From NCBI GenBank assembly GCA_023407575.1, contig JAEYLX010000026.1:372001-436000 (forward strand): a DNA stretch of 64,000 bases, written 5' to 3'. Every line of letters starts with the position of its first letter. Positions within the stretch are counted from its first letter, which is position 1. Of the stretch, positions 52,582 to 61,731 are shown piece by piece. This DNA comes from Bacillota bacterium. Its GTDB lineage: Bacteria > Bacillota > Clostridia > Lachnospirales > Lachnospiraceae. Position numbers and translations under genes: made by a program. The notes under the pieces were generated by a model. It did no database searches. It worked only from the letters and a program-made list of their open reading frames with translations, and was not told where the DNA came from.

Positions 52582-54138
52582 ATGCAAAAACATAATTCAA
52601 GTTCGAGGCTTCGATTATTAATAGAAAAGATACTTTTTGTATATCTTAAAATCTTTGGTTTTCGAAAGCTGATTAATAAAAAAATGGAGGGTAAATATTC
52701 TCCGAATAAAATAGCACTGGTGGTTACCCTAGGAGTAGGATTAATCTGGTTTTTTATGCTTATGTGGACCCCTGCCCATGGACTTGCTGACGATGGTTCC
52801 TATGGTACGACGATGGCGAGGAATGGTCTTTCCTATATTCAGACCGAACCAGAGGAAATCTACAACAATTACTTTATCAGGACCTATGCTCTGGATATGA
52901 ATTATGACTCTCAAAACCGGGAGATAAAAAATTCCCAGGATGTTGTAATTACAATTGCAATTACAATTGATGAATTGATTACGAATAATGACTATTTTGA
53001 TATACGGTTCTTAGCAGCTATTTACGGAGTGTTTTATTTGCTGGGAATCTTTCTTTTTATAAAGAACATATTTAAGAGCATGTACCATTTTTCAGAGGCA
53101 GTAGTAATAGCGGTTTTTTCCGTTTTGATTTTTGGTGATATTTCTTATTTGGCATACTTTAATTCACTCTATCCAGAGGCGATTTGGATGATTTGCTTCA
53201 TTTATATCGTAGGAGCAATCTGTGCACAGCAATTTTCCAAGACTTATTGGAGTCTATTGACTATATTTGCTGCAGGTACAGTACTTTGCCTGTCCAGGCA
53301 ACAATGTGGCTTCATTGGAATTATCATTGCAATGTATTTGCTTAGAGCAATGTTTTTTTATAAGAATACATTATGGAAGGTGTTTTGTGTTGGTTTAACC
53401 TTCTTAATGAGTCTGGTGGGTATATTTTCTATTTATACGCTGAACTCTGATTTCTCGTTAACAAGTAAGTATCATTCAATGACCAGGGGGGTATTATTCC
53501 AGACCTCCAATCCCGAAACAACCTTAACGGAACTAGGAATTAATCCTTCTTATTCTGTTTTGGCCAATAACTCGGCATATAATTATTATCCATTGGTACT
53601 GCCCGATAATGTAGCGCTGCAGGAGGGATTTCTCAATGAATTTGACCAGTATGATATAGCTCTCTATTATTTAAAGAACCCAGGCGCATTTCTAAATATG
53701 ATGGATATTGCAATTAAGGATACAATGGACTTAAGAAGAGATTTTAGTGGTAACTTTGAACAAAGTGCAAATATGCCACAGGGAGCAAAGAGTATTATGT
53801 GGTCTTTTTGGAGCTTCTTTAAGCAACGATCCATGCCCAAGACCATAGGGTTTTTCTTCTTGTTAATTATTGCAGCTTATATCTTTTATACCAGAATATC
53901 CAGAGAAAAGGATTATAGCAATCAATTAAGAAATCGAAATATATTGTTCTACCTTATTTTGTTTATTATTGGAGTGGGAGTATCCCAAGCCATGATAAGT
54001 ATTATTATGAGTGGTGCAGCAGAATTGGGACAACACGCCTTTTTAATGGGAGCAACCATGGATATGATGATATTTTTACTATTTGCTGAAGTGTTGCCAA
54101 GGATGAACATTCTAGAGAAAAAGGAGCATGAGGGATGA
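52582..54138 (+). CDS. GT-C-like polytopic membrane protein
   Basis: 518 residues with about 10 or 11 hydrophobic helices. The first extracytoplasmic loop carries 'AHGLADDGSYGTTMARNGLS', with an Asp pair where GT-C transferases hold their catalytic acid; a large loop lies between about 290 and 390. It resembles WsfD/GT-C-type hexose transferases that use lipid-linked sugars on the outer face. Starts 8 bases after the upstream stop (RBS AAGGAG), and its stop overlaps the next start (ATGA). The enzymatic role is inference from fold and context. Confidence 0.65.
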   Translation: MQKHNSSSRLRLLIEKILFVYLKIFGFRKLINKKMEGKYSPNKIALVVTLGVGLIWFFMLMWTPAHGLADDGSYGTTMARNGLSYIQTEPEEIYNNYFIRTYALDMNYDSQNREIKNSQDVVITIAITIDELITNNDYFDIRFLAAIYGVFYLLGIFLFIKNIFKSMYHFSEAVVIAVFSVLIFGDISYLAYFNSLYPEAIWMICFIYIVGAICAQQFSKTYWSLLTIFAAGTVLCLSRQQCGFIGIIIAMYLLRAMFFYKNTLWKVFCVGLTFLMSLVGIFSIYTLNSDFSLTSKYHSMTRGVLFQTSNPETTLTELGINPSYSVLANNSAYNYYPLVLPDNVALQEGFLNEFDQYDIALYYLKNPGAFLNMMDIAIKDTMDLRRDFSGNFEQSANMPQGAKSIMWSFWSFFKQRSMPKTIGFFFLLIIAAYIFYTRISREKDYSNQLRNRNILFYLILFIIGVGVSQAMISIIMSGAAELGQHAFLMGATMDMMIFLLFAEVLPRMNILEKKEHEG

Positions 54139-55022
54139 ACGAGGATAAATATCAACAAGAGAAACCCAGAAGATCAGGATATCTGCAACAGGACTTTGGT
54201 ATGTTTCTGTTTTTAGGTATCTTATTTGCAGGAATCATATTAATGATTAGCGTTCCAGAGGATCTAAAGCTTGAGTTTGTCTGCATGTTGTTACTAACAT
54301 TTTTTGCTGTTTTATTTGCAGCCTACCGCTTTACCATAATCTCTGTGGTTTTCGCTGGATTACAGGTGACGGTGTATACTGCCTATAAAGTATTTTTCTA
54401 TTTTGTATTTAATACTGAAATACAGCTGTATGAGTTTGTGTGGATTGTCTATCCGCTGCTTGCGGTAGGTTCTATGTCTTTATTCATTCATAAGAGCAAT
54501 CACCTTGAGGCAGTCAATAAGGTGCTGCGAACGCAACTTGATAAACTTGTCTTAGTAGATGCTTTAACTGGGTTATATAATTTGAAATGTCTGTATCTTG
54601 ACCTGGAAACCCAGGCAGCCCTTGCGGTTCGTAGAAATACAGATATTACACTAATGATTGTAGCATTTCGATACGAAAAAGAATTAAGAAGAATTCTTGG
54701 TACGAGAAATTTCGATACCTTAAGGCAGCAATTATCTTATTTAGTTCAAGATTCCCTTCGTATTGAAGACAAGCTGTATGCCATTAATGACAATGGCAGC
54801 CTTGCTGTTATTCTAACCTGTGACGCAGCTGGTGCTGAAATAGTAAAGAAACGTATTAGAAAAGTGCTCACAGAAACGGATAAATTGCCAGAAATTATTC
54901 ATGACAGAGTAATTAAATTAGATGTTCAGATTGCTGCACTGCAATATGATAAGGACCGTTTTGGTAAGGATTTTATGAAATACAAAGCTATGGTAGAGGG
55001 TGAATTGCAATATGATGTTTAG
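54135..55022 (+). CDS. Membrane-bound degenerate GGDEF protein with intact I-site (PssE-like c-di-GMP receptor candidate)
   Basis: 295 residues. Four hydrophobic helices (about 21-118), a short coiled linker, then a GGDEF-fold domain beginning with the normal 'LVDALTGLYNLK' (141-151). The catalytic motif aligned to GG(D/E)EF reads NDNGS (218-222), so diguanylate cyclase activity should be absent. The inhibitory-site motif RxxD is retained as RIED (209-212) at exactly the canonical spacing of five residues before the signature. Degenerate GGDEF domains with a kept I-site act as c-di-GMP receptors (PelD; Listeria PssE). It sits among synthase genes whose GT2 lacks PilZ. ATGA overlap with the previous gene; overlaps the next by 11 bases. 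Confidence 0.8.
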   Translation: MNEDKYQQEKPRRSGYLQQDFGMFLFLGILFAGIILMISVPEDLKLEFVCMLLLTFFAVLFAAYRFTIISVVFAGLQVTVYTAYKVFFYFVFNTEIQLYEFVWIVYPLLAVGSMSLFIHKSNHLEAVNKVLRTQLDKLVLVDALTGLYNLKCLYLDLETQAALAVRRNTDITLMIVAFRYEKELRRILGTRNFDTLRQQLSYLVQDSLRIEDKLYAINDNGSLAVILTCDAAGAEIVKKRIRKVLTETDKLPEIIHDRVIKLDVQIAALQYDKDRFGKDFMKYKAMVEGELQYDV

Positions 55023-56643
55023 AAGGAATTTTGGTAGGGCATTTATTATATATAGTATTTGCATCCTCATGCTCTTTTTTACATCAACAAAGGATTTGGC
55101 TCTGGCTGCATCGATGGTAGATGCTTCTGAACAAAGAACTACAGATGAGGAAAATACAGTTAAGGCAGCAGATATTTTATTAATATATGAGTCAAACCCT
55201 ACAGAGCAGGAAGTGCAGTCCATTGAAGTAATTGTAAAAACCATAACCTATCTGCAAAGAAGTATTGTCTTTCTTCCTGTGAATCAAAGTATTGATATTT
55301 TAGAAAATTATGAGAATATTATATGTTATAATATAGGATCTGATCAGAAGGAACTAATGAAATCACTCGCAAAGCTAGAGAAGAATGTTCTTTTCTTTGG
55401 GGGGAAGGCAGTATCAGACTATGTGAAAGATAAATCCTATGATATTGATGTGACTTATGTGGATGAAGTTGTTGTTTCCCTGGCGTATGATTTCACTGAA
55501 TTAAGAAGTTTTTCTAATATCAACCGTTTAGAAAGCACCTCATTTTTAAAGGGAGATTTTACGTATCAATCCGGTACTATAGAATATGAGAACAACACAG
55601 CTGCACTCTACACAGCTTTCGATAACTTTTGGTACACCCCGGTTATCAACCTGACAGATGAGATTATGAGTGCATCTTTTGCACAGGAGGCGGCAATATG
55701 GCTTTGGCCATATAATGGAATGCCCCATTCTTATTCCCAGTATATCGTGCTGAATGAGGTCTATCCTTTTTACCCGCCAGAATCTCTAATGGAAATCATT
55801 GATTATTGTATTAAAAACCGTCTTTCCTTTATTATATCAGTAATGCCAGTGTATGAGAATGGCGATTATCCTGCAATGAAGAGATTTTGTGAGGTTTTAA
55901 GATATGCTCAGGCAAATGGAGGTGCAATTATTCTTCATGCTCCTAACGCTGTTGCCGAGCAGGATAATACAGAGTTACTTTGGGATTATCTTACCTATGC
56001 CACCGAAGCTTATACGAATTTTGAAGTGTACCCATTGGCCCTCCAAGTACCGGAAAGTTATTTGTTTGATGAAACCGGACGAGAGGTACTACAAAGATAT
56101 ACCACAGTATTTTGTGATAGGAATTATACCAGTTCTAAATTTAATCTTAATGATAATTTTAATACCATTTATAAGGATGGACATTTGTTGATTGCTCCAG
56201 ATTATGCAATTGGTCAGGAACAAAATATACAGGTTGAAACCATTTCAACCGCAGCATATATTAATGTTACTCAGGATATGGAAGCCATAAAAGATGATAT
56301 TATCGCCGTTACACAAGCGAATGTTGTACACAAAAACCTGTGGGAAATTAACCACAGGGTATATGCAGAAAATCTTTATTATTACTCCAGAAATGGAGAG
56401 CTATATTTTAATGACGAAAAGAAAAGCCTTGCTTATACACCCTTCACTTATGAGAAATATAAATATGATAGTGGTGTTTTCAAATGGATTGCGAAGGATT
56501 TATCCAGTCTGAATAAGCAATTAGCATTTATAGTAGGTATATCAAGTGTAATATTTATCGTATTTATATTTGCAGGTAGATATCGTAATCGTAAACGGTT
56601 TTTGTTACCCAAGCAGAAAGGAGATAAGGATGGCGTGGATTGA
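55012..56643 (+). CDS. DUF2334 polysaccharide deacetylase-like membrane protein
   Basis: 543 residues. Signal or anchor helix near the N-terminus (about 10-32), a Rossmann-like region (about 45-150), then a DUF2334 domain (about 230-420: 'YIVLNEVYPFYPPESLMEII', 'RLSFIISVMPVYENGDYPAM', 'GGAIILHAPNAVAEQDNTEL'), a C-terminal membrane helix (about 505-525) and a basic tail. DUF2334 belongs to the carbohydrate esterase 4-like deacetylase fold. The usual acidic metal-binding pair appears as Asn-Glu and the HxxxH-type motif is reduced to 'LHAPN', so activity is uncertain. It overlaps the upstream gene, and the GT2 gene overlaps its 3' end. Confidence 0.75.
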   Translation: MMFRRNFGRAFIIYSICILMLFFTSTKDLALAASMVDASEQRTTDEENTVKAADILLIYESNPTEQEVQSIEVIVKTITYLQRSIVFLPVNQSIDILENYENIICYNIGSDQKELMKSLAKLEKNVLFFGGKAVSDYVKDKSYDIDVTYVDEVVVSLAYDFTELRSFSNINRLESTSFLKGDFTYQSGTIEYENNTAALYTAFDNFWYTPVINLTDEIMSASFAQEAAIWLWPYNGMPHSYSQYIVLNEVYPFYPPESLMEIIDYCIKNRLSFIISVMPVYENGDYPAMKRFCEVLRYAQANGGAIILHAPNAVAEQDNTELLWDYLTYATEAYTNFEVYPLALQVPESYLFDETGREVLQRYTTVFCDRNYTSSKFNLNDNFNTIYKDGHLLIAPDYAIGQEQNIQVETISTAAYINVTQDMEAIKDDIIAVTQANVVHKNLWEINHRVYAENLYYYSRNGELYFNDEKKSLAYTPFTYEKYKYDSGVFKWIAKDLSSLNKQLAFIVGISSVIFIVFIFAGRYRNRKRFLLPKQKGDKDGVD

Positions 56644-57913
56644 TTTTTTAGTTATATACTCCATATATGCAATCTGGATTCTCATGACTATTAACATCGT
56701 GCTTTCCGTTGGTGGGTTTATCTATTATTATAGGGTGAAAAAAACAGATGGTAGAATACCTTTGGAGAAGTATCCTTATGTATCCATCATGGTACCTGCA
56801 CATAATGAAAGTATGGTTATTCGTAAGACAGTAGAGGCATTGCTTAATTTTGATTACCCGGCTGATTGTTATGAAATCATCGTAATTAATGATAATTCCT
56901 CTGATGATACAGCACAGGTATTGGAAAAGATGCAGGAGAAAAATCCGGATAAGCGTCTTATCGTAGTAAATACGGACAATATTGCTGGAGGTAAGGGAAA
57001 GAGCAATGCTTTAAATATAGGCTATTCTGTAGCCAAGGGAAGCATCATAGCTATCTATGATGCGGATAACACACCGGAACCAATCGCATTAAAGTTATTA
57101 GTGGAAAATCTAGTTGCTGACGATAAGATTGGTGCAGTAATCGGTAAGTTTCGAACTAGAAATCGTAATGCCAGTATCTTGTCCAGATTTGTTAATATAG
57201 AAACACTTGCCTATCAATGTATGAACCAGGCAGGACGTTACTTCTTTTTTAAACTTTGCACCATACCTGGAACTAACTTTGTTATTCGAAGAAGTATTAT
57301 TGAAGCAATCGGTGGATGGGATCCGAAAGCACTGTCAGAGGATACCGAGATCAGCTTTCGAATCTACCGCATGGGCTATTACATCAAAATGATGCCTTTG
57401 GCGGTGACCTGGGAGCAGGAACCCCATCTTATGAAGGTTTGGTTTAAACAACGAACAAGATGGGCGATGGGAAATATATATGTAATTCTTAAAAATTTTA
57501 AGTATGTATTTGACCGCTCTGCCGGAGCAATGCGAATGGATGTTTTATATTACGTAATGGTGTATTTATTGATGCTTTCTTCCTTAATCATTTCTGACGT
57601 AATATTCCTAACAGGAGTTTTGGGATATGTGAATATTTCCTTAAGTGGATTTTCCACCATGCTATGGATTATGGCGATTCTTGTATTTGTACTGAATGTT
57701 CTTATTACGTTATCGATGGAAGAGAATGAATTTAATCTGCAATCCGCTGGTCTAATTCTGTTGATGTTATTTTCCTACTCAAAGCTTTGGGTGGCAGTGG
57801 TTATTAATGCAATCTATAAATCAATTACTGATTTAATATTTAAGCGTGAGGCGAAATGGGATAAGACAGTTCGTTATGCGGAAACAGAAGGAAAAGCGAA
57901 AGCTAGAAAATGA
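56630..57913 (+). CDS. Processive GT2 synthase, BcsA/NodC-like, without PilZ domain
   Basis: 427-residue membrane glycosyltransferase. N-terminal helices (about 5-33), cytoplasmic GT-A domain, then four helices (from about 305). Processive-synthase residues are all visible: Asp in 'NDNSSDD' (about 88), DAD (144-146), 'SEDTE' (catalytic base, about 237) and QRTRW (274-278). It would polymerise a beta-linked sugar and extrude it through its own channel. It lacks the C-terminal PilZ domain through which BcsA senses c-di-GMP. Start at 56630 (AAAGGAG about 6 bases upstream), overlapping the DUF2334 gene by 14 bases. Confidence 0.9.
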   Translation: MAWIDFLVIYSIYAIWILMTINIVLSVGGFIYYYRVKKTDGRIPLEKYPYVSIMVPAHNESMVIRKTVEALLNFDYPADCYEIIVINDNSSDDTAQVLEKMQEKNPDKRLIVVNTDNIAGGKGKSNALNIGYSVAKGSIIAIYDADNTPEPIALKLLVENLVADDKIGAVIGKFRTRNRNASILSRFVNIETLAYQCMNQAGRYFFFKLCTIPGTNFVIRRSIIEAIGGWDPKALSEDTEISFRIYRMGYYIKMMPLAVTWEQEPHLMKVWFKQRTRWAMGNIYVILKNFKYVFDRSAGAMRMDVLYYVMVYLLMLSSLIISDVIFLTGVLGYVNISLSGFSTMLWIMAILVFVLNVLITLSMEENEFNLQSAGLILLMLFSYSKLWVAVVINAIYKSITDLIFKREAKWDKTVRYAETEGKAKARK

Positions 57914-57947
57914 GTAGAAAGTCAATAACAGAAAGCAGATAAACAAT

Positions 57948-58045
57948 AAGAAATAAGGCGAAAGAAATAAGCAATAAGAAATAACCAGCAAGAAATAAGC
58001 AATAAGAAATAGACAATAAGAAATAGACAATAAGAAATAGACAGC
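57948..58045. repeat. Tandem repeat, 7 x 14 bp
   Basis: Seven consecutive 14-bp units of consensus AAGAAATARRCAAT occupy the gap between the GT2 and BcsB-like genes, with units five and six identical. A partial eighth unit follows. Not coding on the + strand. Confidence 0.93.
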
Positions 58046-58177
58046 AAGAATATATGCCAAAATAATTCGGACCTACATTAAAATAATTAGGATTTGCATT
58101 AGGATATTAAAAGATAAGAGGATCTGCAACTAGTTTAACTTAACAATTTGAAATACAGGAAGAAAGGAACTAATTGG

Positions 58178-60625
58178 ATGAAGAAGGTAATACATAAAAC
58201 TTTAATTCTGTTTTTATTGGTTACTCTTATTATAACGAATCTCAACTACAGCACGGTTTATGCAACACAGGCAGGCAATGGAACAACAGTATTACCTGAC
58301 ACAGAGCAAAGTGGAGGAACGACTGGAGATACAAATACAGACAGTGCAGGCAATACAGATACTAGCACAGGGATAGATACTACAGCAGAAGATACCAAAG
58401 GAACTACGACAGCCGATGGAACAAAGACAGAAGACAAAAACGTAGCTGGTGAGGGTACAAAAGACTCAGACTCTGATGCATCGAAAGAACAGTCCAGCAT
58501 TATTGAAGCAATTTTAAATACGGATATTAATACGGTGAAAGCCAATAAAAATATTCCTGAAATTCCGTCAACACCGTATCAAAAGTATTTTACATTTGAC
58601 ACTACAAGAGCAATGAAGGGGATTGTAGGAACCACCTCCTTCTATTTTAACATGCCGAATTACTGGGATACAAAGTTTGTCTATGTAGGTATTGCTTATG
58701 AGGTTAGTAGTCTTGTAACCGATGATGTACCGGCATCTCTAACCTTTTTGGTGAATGATGTTCCGGTGTATTCTTGTTTTATTGAATATGACAAGGGGAA
58801 AGAGCAAACTGCTTACTTTACAATTCCCCTGGATAAATTAAATGAAGGCTTTAATTTGCTGGAGATATCCTCGTATGTTCGAATTTACGATTCAGAAGGC
58901 TGTACCGAGGATCAGTCCTGGTCTAATTGGGTTAATATTAAGGATAGTTCCTATGTGTATGCTGGCTATGATATTTTGAATGATGATAAGATCAGTTACT
59001 ATCCTTATCCATTTATATCTACAGTAAATCCTACGGGGGAGCACACAGGCATAATCGTACCAGACAATGCTCTGAACGGAGAATTAGCAGCCGCTATGTA
59101 TCTTATGGCAGATATCAGTACAAGTACCACAGATCAGAATGAGATTTCCTTAAGCCAGTACAAAGACGTTGTCAGCAAAGGAATTACAAAGAAAATTATA
59201 ATATCAACAACAGCTAATCTTCCGGCAGAGTTTAATCGGTATTTGCAGGTTAATCTGGCAGAAGATTCACTGGCAGCAGAAACCTATGTTCTTTCCGATC
59301 GTACCATGATAAGATTGGTGAAGGATGAGCAAGATAATCCTTTGTTATTAATCGTTTCTGATAAAGAAGAGAATTTAATGGAAGCTGTTCATATGTTACT
59401 CGATGAAGATCGACTAACGCAAGAAAAAAACAATATTGCTTTTGTTCAGGAAGGCAGTGCCCAAATAGTTTATGATTCAAAGCAGTTAAGCCAGTTAGTT
59501 GCTGGAAGCTATACAATAGAAGATTTAATGGGACAGGGCATGACTTATGTTGGTCCTTTCCACAATGAACAAGTGTTATATTTACCCTTTGGTAATGACT
59601 ATGTACTTTCCTCCGATGGGAAGATATCCTTGAAATTCCGTTACAGCGAGAACCTAGACTTTGATCGGTCTTTGATAACTGTATTTTGGGGTGAGGTTCC
59701 AATTGCCAGCAAGAAATTAACAAAAGAGAATGCAGTAGCGGATGAACTTACCTTTACAATGCCGTCGGATATTATAGGAACCAATGCTTCCAGTATTAAA
59801 ATAGCATTTGATTTAGAGATTAAGGATTTGTTTTGTACCATGCGTCAGGACCAAATGCCCTGGGCTTATGTTACAAGTGACTCTATGTTATATCTGCCTG
59901 CAAAAGATAATAATGTAGTATCCTTTGATTATTTCCCCTCCCCCTTTCAGAAAAAAGGAATGTTTGATAATGTTCTTATCGTTGTGGGAGATGATTTACA
60001 GGAACAAGAGTTAGAACTCTTAGGTAAGGCAGTGTCAATGTATGGATATCAGGTTGAGCCTTATGGAACGTTAAAAGTGGTACGTGCCAGTGAGTTCAGT
60101 GAGGCAGATGCTGATTACAATATCATTACCGCAGGCACCTTACAAAATTCCTTTTTAGCCAAAATTAATTCCAATTTACATTTTGAATTGAATTCAGCTG
60201 GTGATGCCTTCGTAAGTAATAGTAAGCTGGTGTTATCTGAGCAATATGCTAAGAATATAGCGTCGTTTCAGCTGATTGCATCACCGTTTCCGGTTGCTAA
60301 GGATCGAACTATTTTTGTTGTTGCTAGTACAGGAACAGACTCCACAGCAATTGCGAAAGGGTTTCTTCAAGATAATGAAGAGCGTTGGAACCTGGAGGGA
60401 GATTGTGTATTAGTTGATAGTGAAAATGACCTGAAAAGTTTCGTATTTCTCGAAGCAAAGGCAGTGGAAGAAAAACCTTCCGTTGGAGAATTTGTAAAAG
60501 AAAATAAACAAACGGTCTTATTTACAATTATGTCTGCAGCAGCGATGATTATGCTCTTAACCATTTCTATTCTAATTCTGTCAAGAGCAAAGCAGTATAG
60601 AAGGAAAGAGGACAACGAATCTTGA
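58178..60625 (+). CDS. BcsB-like polysaccharide synthase accessory protein
   Basis: 815 residues. Signal peptide (1-32), a Thr/Gly/Asp/Lys-rich low-complexity linker (about 33-125), then the BcsB-type region: two carbohydrate-binding-module/ferredoxin-like repeats ('YFNMPNYWDTKFVYVGIAYE', 'DDVPASLTFLVNDVPVYSCF' and, later, 'GKISLKFRYSENLDFDRSLI'), and one C-terminal membrane helix (about 775-800) that would pack on the GT2 synthase. BcsB guides the nascent polymer outside the membrane. Start at 58178 (AAAGGA about 10 bases upstream); the open frame reaches TTG 58148. The next gene starts at the stop codon (TTGA overlap). Confidence 0.83.
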   Translation: MKKVIHKTLILFLLVTLIITNLNYSTVYATQAGNGTTVLPDTEQSGGTTGDTNTDSAGNTDTSTGIDTTAEDTKGTTTADGTKTEDKNVAGEGTKDSDSDASKEQSSIIEAILNTDINTVKANKNIPEIPSTPYQKYFTFDTTRAMKGIVGTTSFYFNMPNYWDTKFVYVGIAYEVSSLVTDDVPASLTFLVNDVPVYSCFIEYDKGKEQTAYFTIPLDKLNEGFNLLEISSYVRIYDSEGCTEDQSWSNWVNIKDSSYVYAGYDILNDDKISYYPYPFISTVNPTGEHTGIIVPDNALNGELAAAMYLMADISTSTTDQNEISLSQYKDVVSKGITKKIIISTTANLPAEFNRYLQVNLAEDSLAAETYVLSDRTMIRLVKDEQDNPLLLIVSDKEENLMEAVHMLLDEDRLTQEKNNIAFVQEGSAQIVYDSKQLSQLVAGSYTIEDLMGQGMTYVGPFHNEQVLYLPFGNDYVLSSDGKISLKFRYSENLDFDRSLITVFWGEVPIASKKLTKENAVADELTFTMPSDIIGTNASSIKIAFDLEIKDLFCTMRQDQMPWAYVTSDSMLYLPAKDNNVVSFDYFPSPFQKKGMFDNVLIVVGDDLQEQELELLGKAVSMYGYQVEPYGTLKVVRASEFSEADADYNIITAGTLQNSFLAKINSNLHFELNSAGDAFVSNSKLVLSEQYAKNIASFQLIASPFPVAKDRTIFVVASTGTDSTAIAKGFLQDNEERWNLEGDCVLVDSENDLKSFVFLEAKAVEEKPSVGEFVKENKQTVLFTIMSAAAMIMLLTISILILSRAKQYRRKEDNES

Positions 60626-61716
60626 AAAGAGTAATGTTGGTGTTTGGAACCAGACCGGAAGCAATTAAAATGTGTCCGCTGGTGAAGGAACTAAAGCGTC
60701 ATTCAGAGATAGAGACTATTGTAGCAATAACGGGTCAGCATCGTCAGATGTTACATCAGGTGTTAGAATGTTTCGATGTAACTCCTGATTATGACCTTGA
60801 TATTATGAAAGACAAGCAGACACTCTTTGATATTACAATCAGTGTATTAGAGGGTATGAAAAACTTATTGGAAGAGGTAAAGCCTGATGTAGTATTGGTA
60901 CATGGAGATACGACCACAGCTTTTGCTTCTGCCTTAGCTGCATTTTATAAGAATATACCCTACGGGCATGTGGAAGCTGGTTTGAGAACCTATGATGTTA
61001 TGGCACCATATCCGGAGGAGTTTAATAGACAAGCCATAGGAATAGCAGCAAGTTGGAATTTTGCACCTACGGATACAGCAAGAGATAATTTAATCCGAGA
61101 GGGAAAAAATCCAAAGACAATCTTTGTTACAGGCAATACAGTAATTGATGCGTTAAAAACCAGTGTAAGTACGGATTATACACATCAAATGCTTACCTGG
61201 GCAGAAGACAGTAGATTAGTGCTTTTAACTGCACATCGAAGAGAAAATCTTGGTATGCCACTTTACGATATTTTTAAAGGAATTAAAAGAGTACTGGATG
61301 AATTTGAAGATGTAAAGGTAGTCTATCCGATTCATTTTAATCCGCAGGTACGTGATACGGCAAAAGAAATTTTTGGAGATCACGAGCGAATGAAAATTAT
61401 TGAGCCGCTGGATGTATTGGATTTTCATAATTTTATTAACCGTAGTGAACTTGTATTAACGGACAGCGGAGGTATTCAGGAAGAAGCGCCAAGCCTTGGA
61501 AAGCCTGTATTGGTACTTCGTAATACCACAGAACGCCCTGAAGGTGTTGAAGCAGGGACCTTAAAGTTGGTTGGTACGAAAGAGGAAGACGTATATCGGG
61601 AATTTCGTACTTTATTAACGGATGTGAAGGAATATGAAAGAATGAGTAAGGCAAGTAACCCTTACGGAGATGGCACAGCTAGTGAGCAGATTGTTAGAAT
61701 TTTAATGGAAAGCTGA
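60622..61716 (+). CDS. wecB: UDP-N-acetylglucosamine 2-epimerase (non-hydrolysing)
   Basis: 364-residue cytoplasmic enzyme interconverting UDP-GlcNAc and UDP-ManNAc. 'VFGTRPEAIKMCPLVKEL', 'VLVHGDTTTAFASALAAF', 'GHVEAGLRTYDVMAPYPEEF', 'LLTAHRRENLG' and 'LTDSGGIQEEAPSLGKPVLV' are the complete family set. It starts with TTG overlapping the stop of the BcsB-like gene, so it is translationally coupled to the synthase genes. This points to ManNAc as a building block of the polymer, although wall teichoic acid synthesis is the other common use of the enzyme. Confidence 0.95.
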   Translation: MKRVMLVFGTRPEAIKMCPLVKELKRHSEIETIVAITGQHRQMLHQVLECFDVTPDYDLDIMKDKQTLFDITISVLEGMKNLLEEVKPDVVLVHGDTTTAFASALAAFYKNIPYGHVEAGLRTYDVMAPYPEEFNRQAIGIAASWNFAPTDTARDNLIREGKNPKTIFVTGNTVIDALKTSVSTDYTHQMLTWAEDSRLVLLTAHRRENLGMPLYDIFKGIKRVLDEFEDVKVVYPIHFNPQVRDTAKEIFGDHERMKIIEPLDVLDFHNFINRSELVLTDSGGIQEEAPSLGKPVLVLRNTTERPEGVEAGTLKLVGTKEEDVYREFRTLLTDVKEYERMSKASNPYGDGTASEQIVRILMES

Positions 61717-61731
61717 TTAATGAGGTGAATA

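Noticed and set aside
57833..58060. 75-codon minus-strand frame rich in Leu, Phe, Ser and Tyr
   Set aside because: It is the translation of the 14-bp tandem repeat on the opposite strand, which produces a repetitive hydrophobic peptide; no ribosome site.
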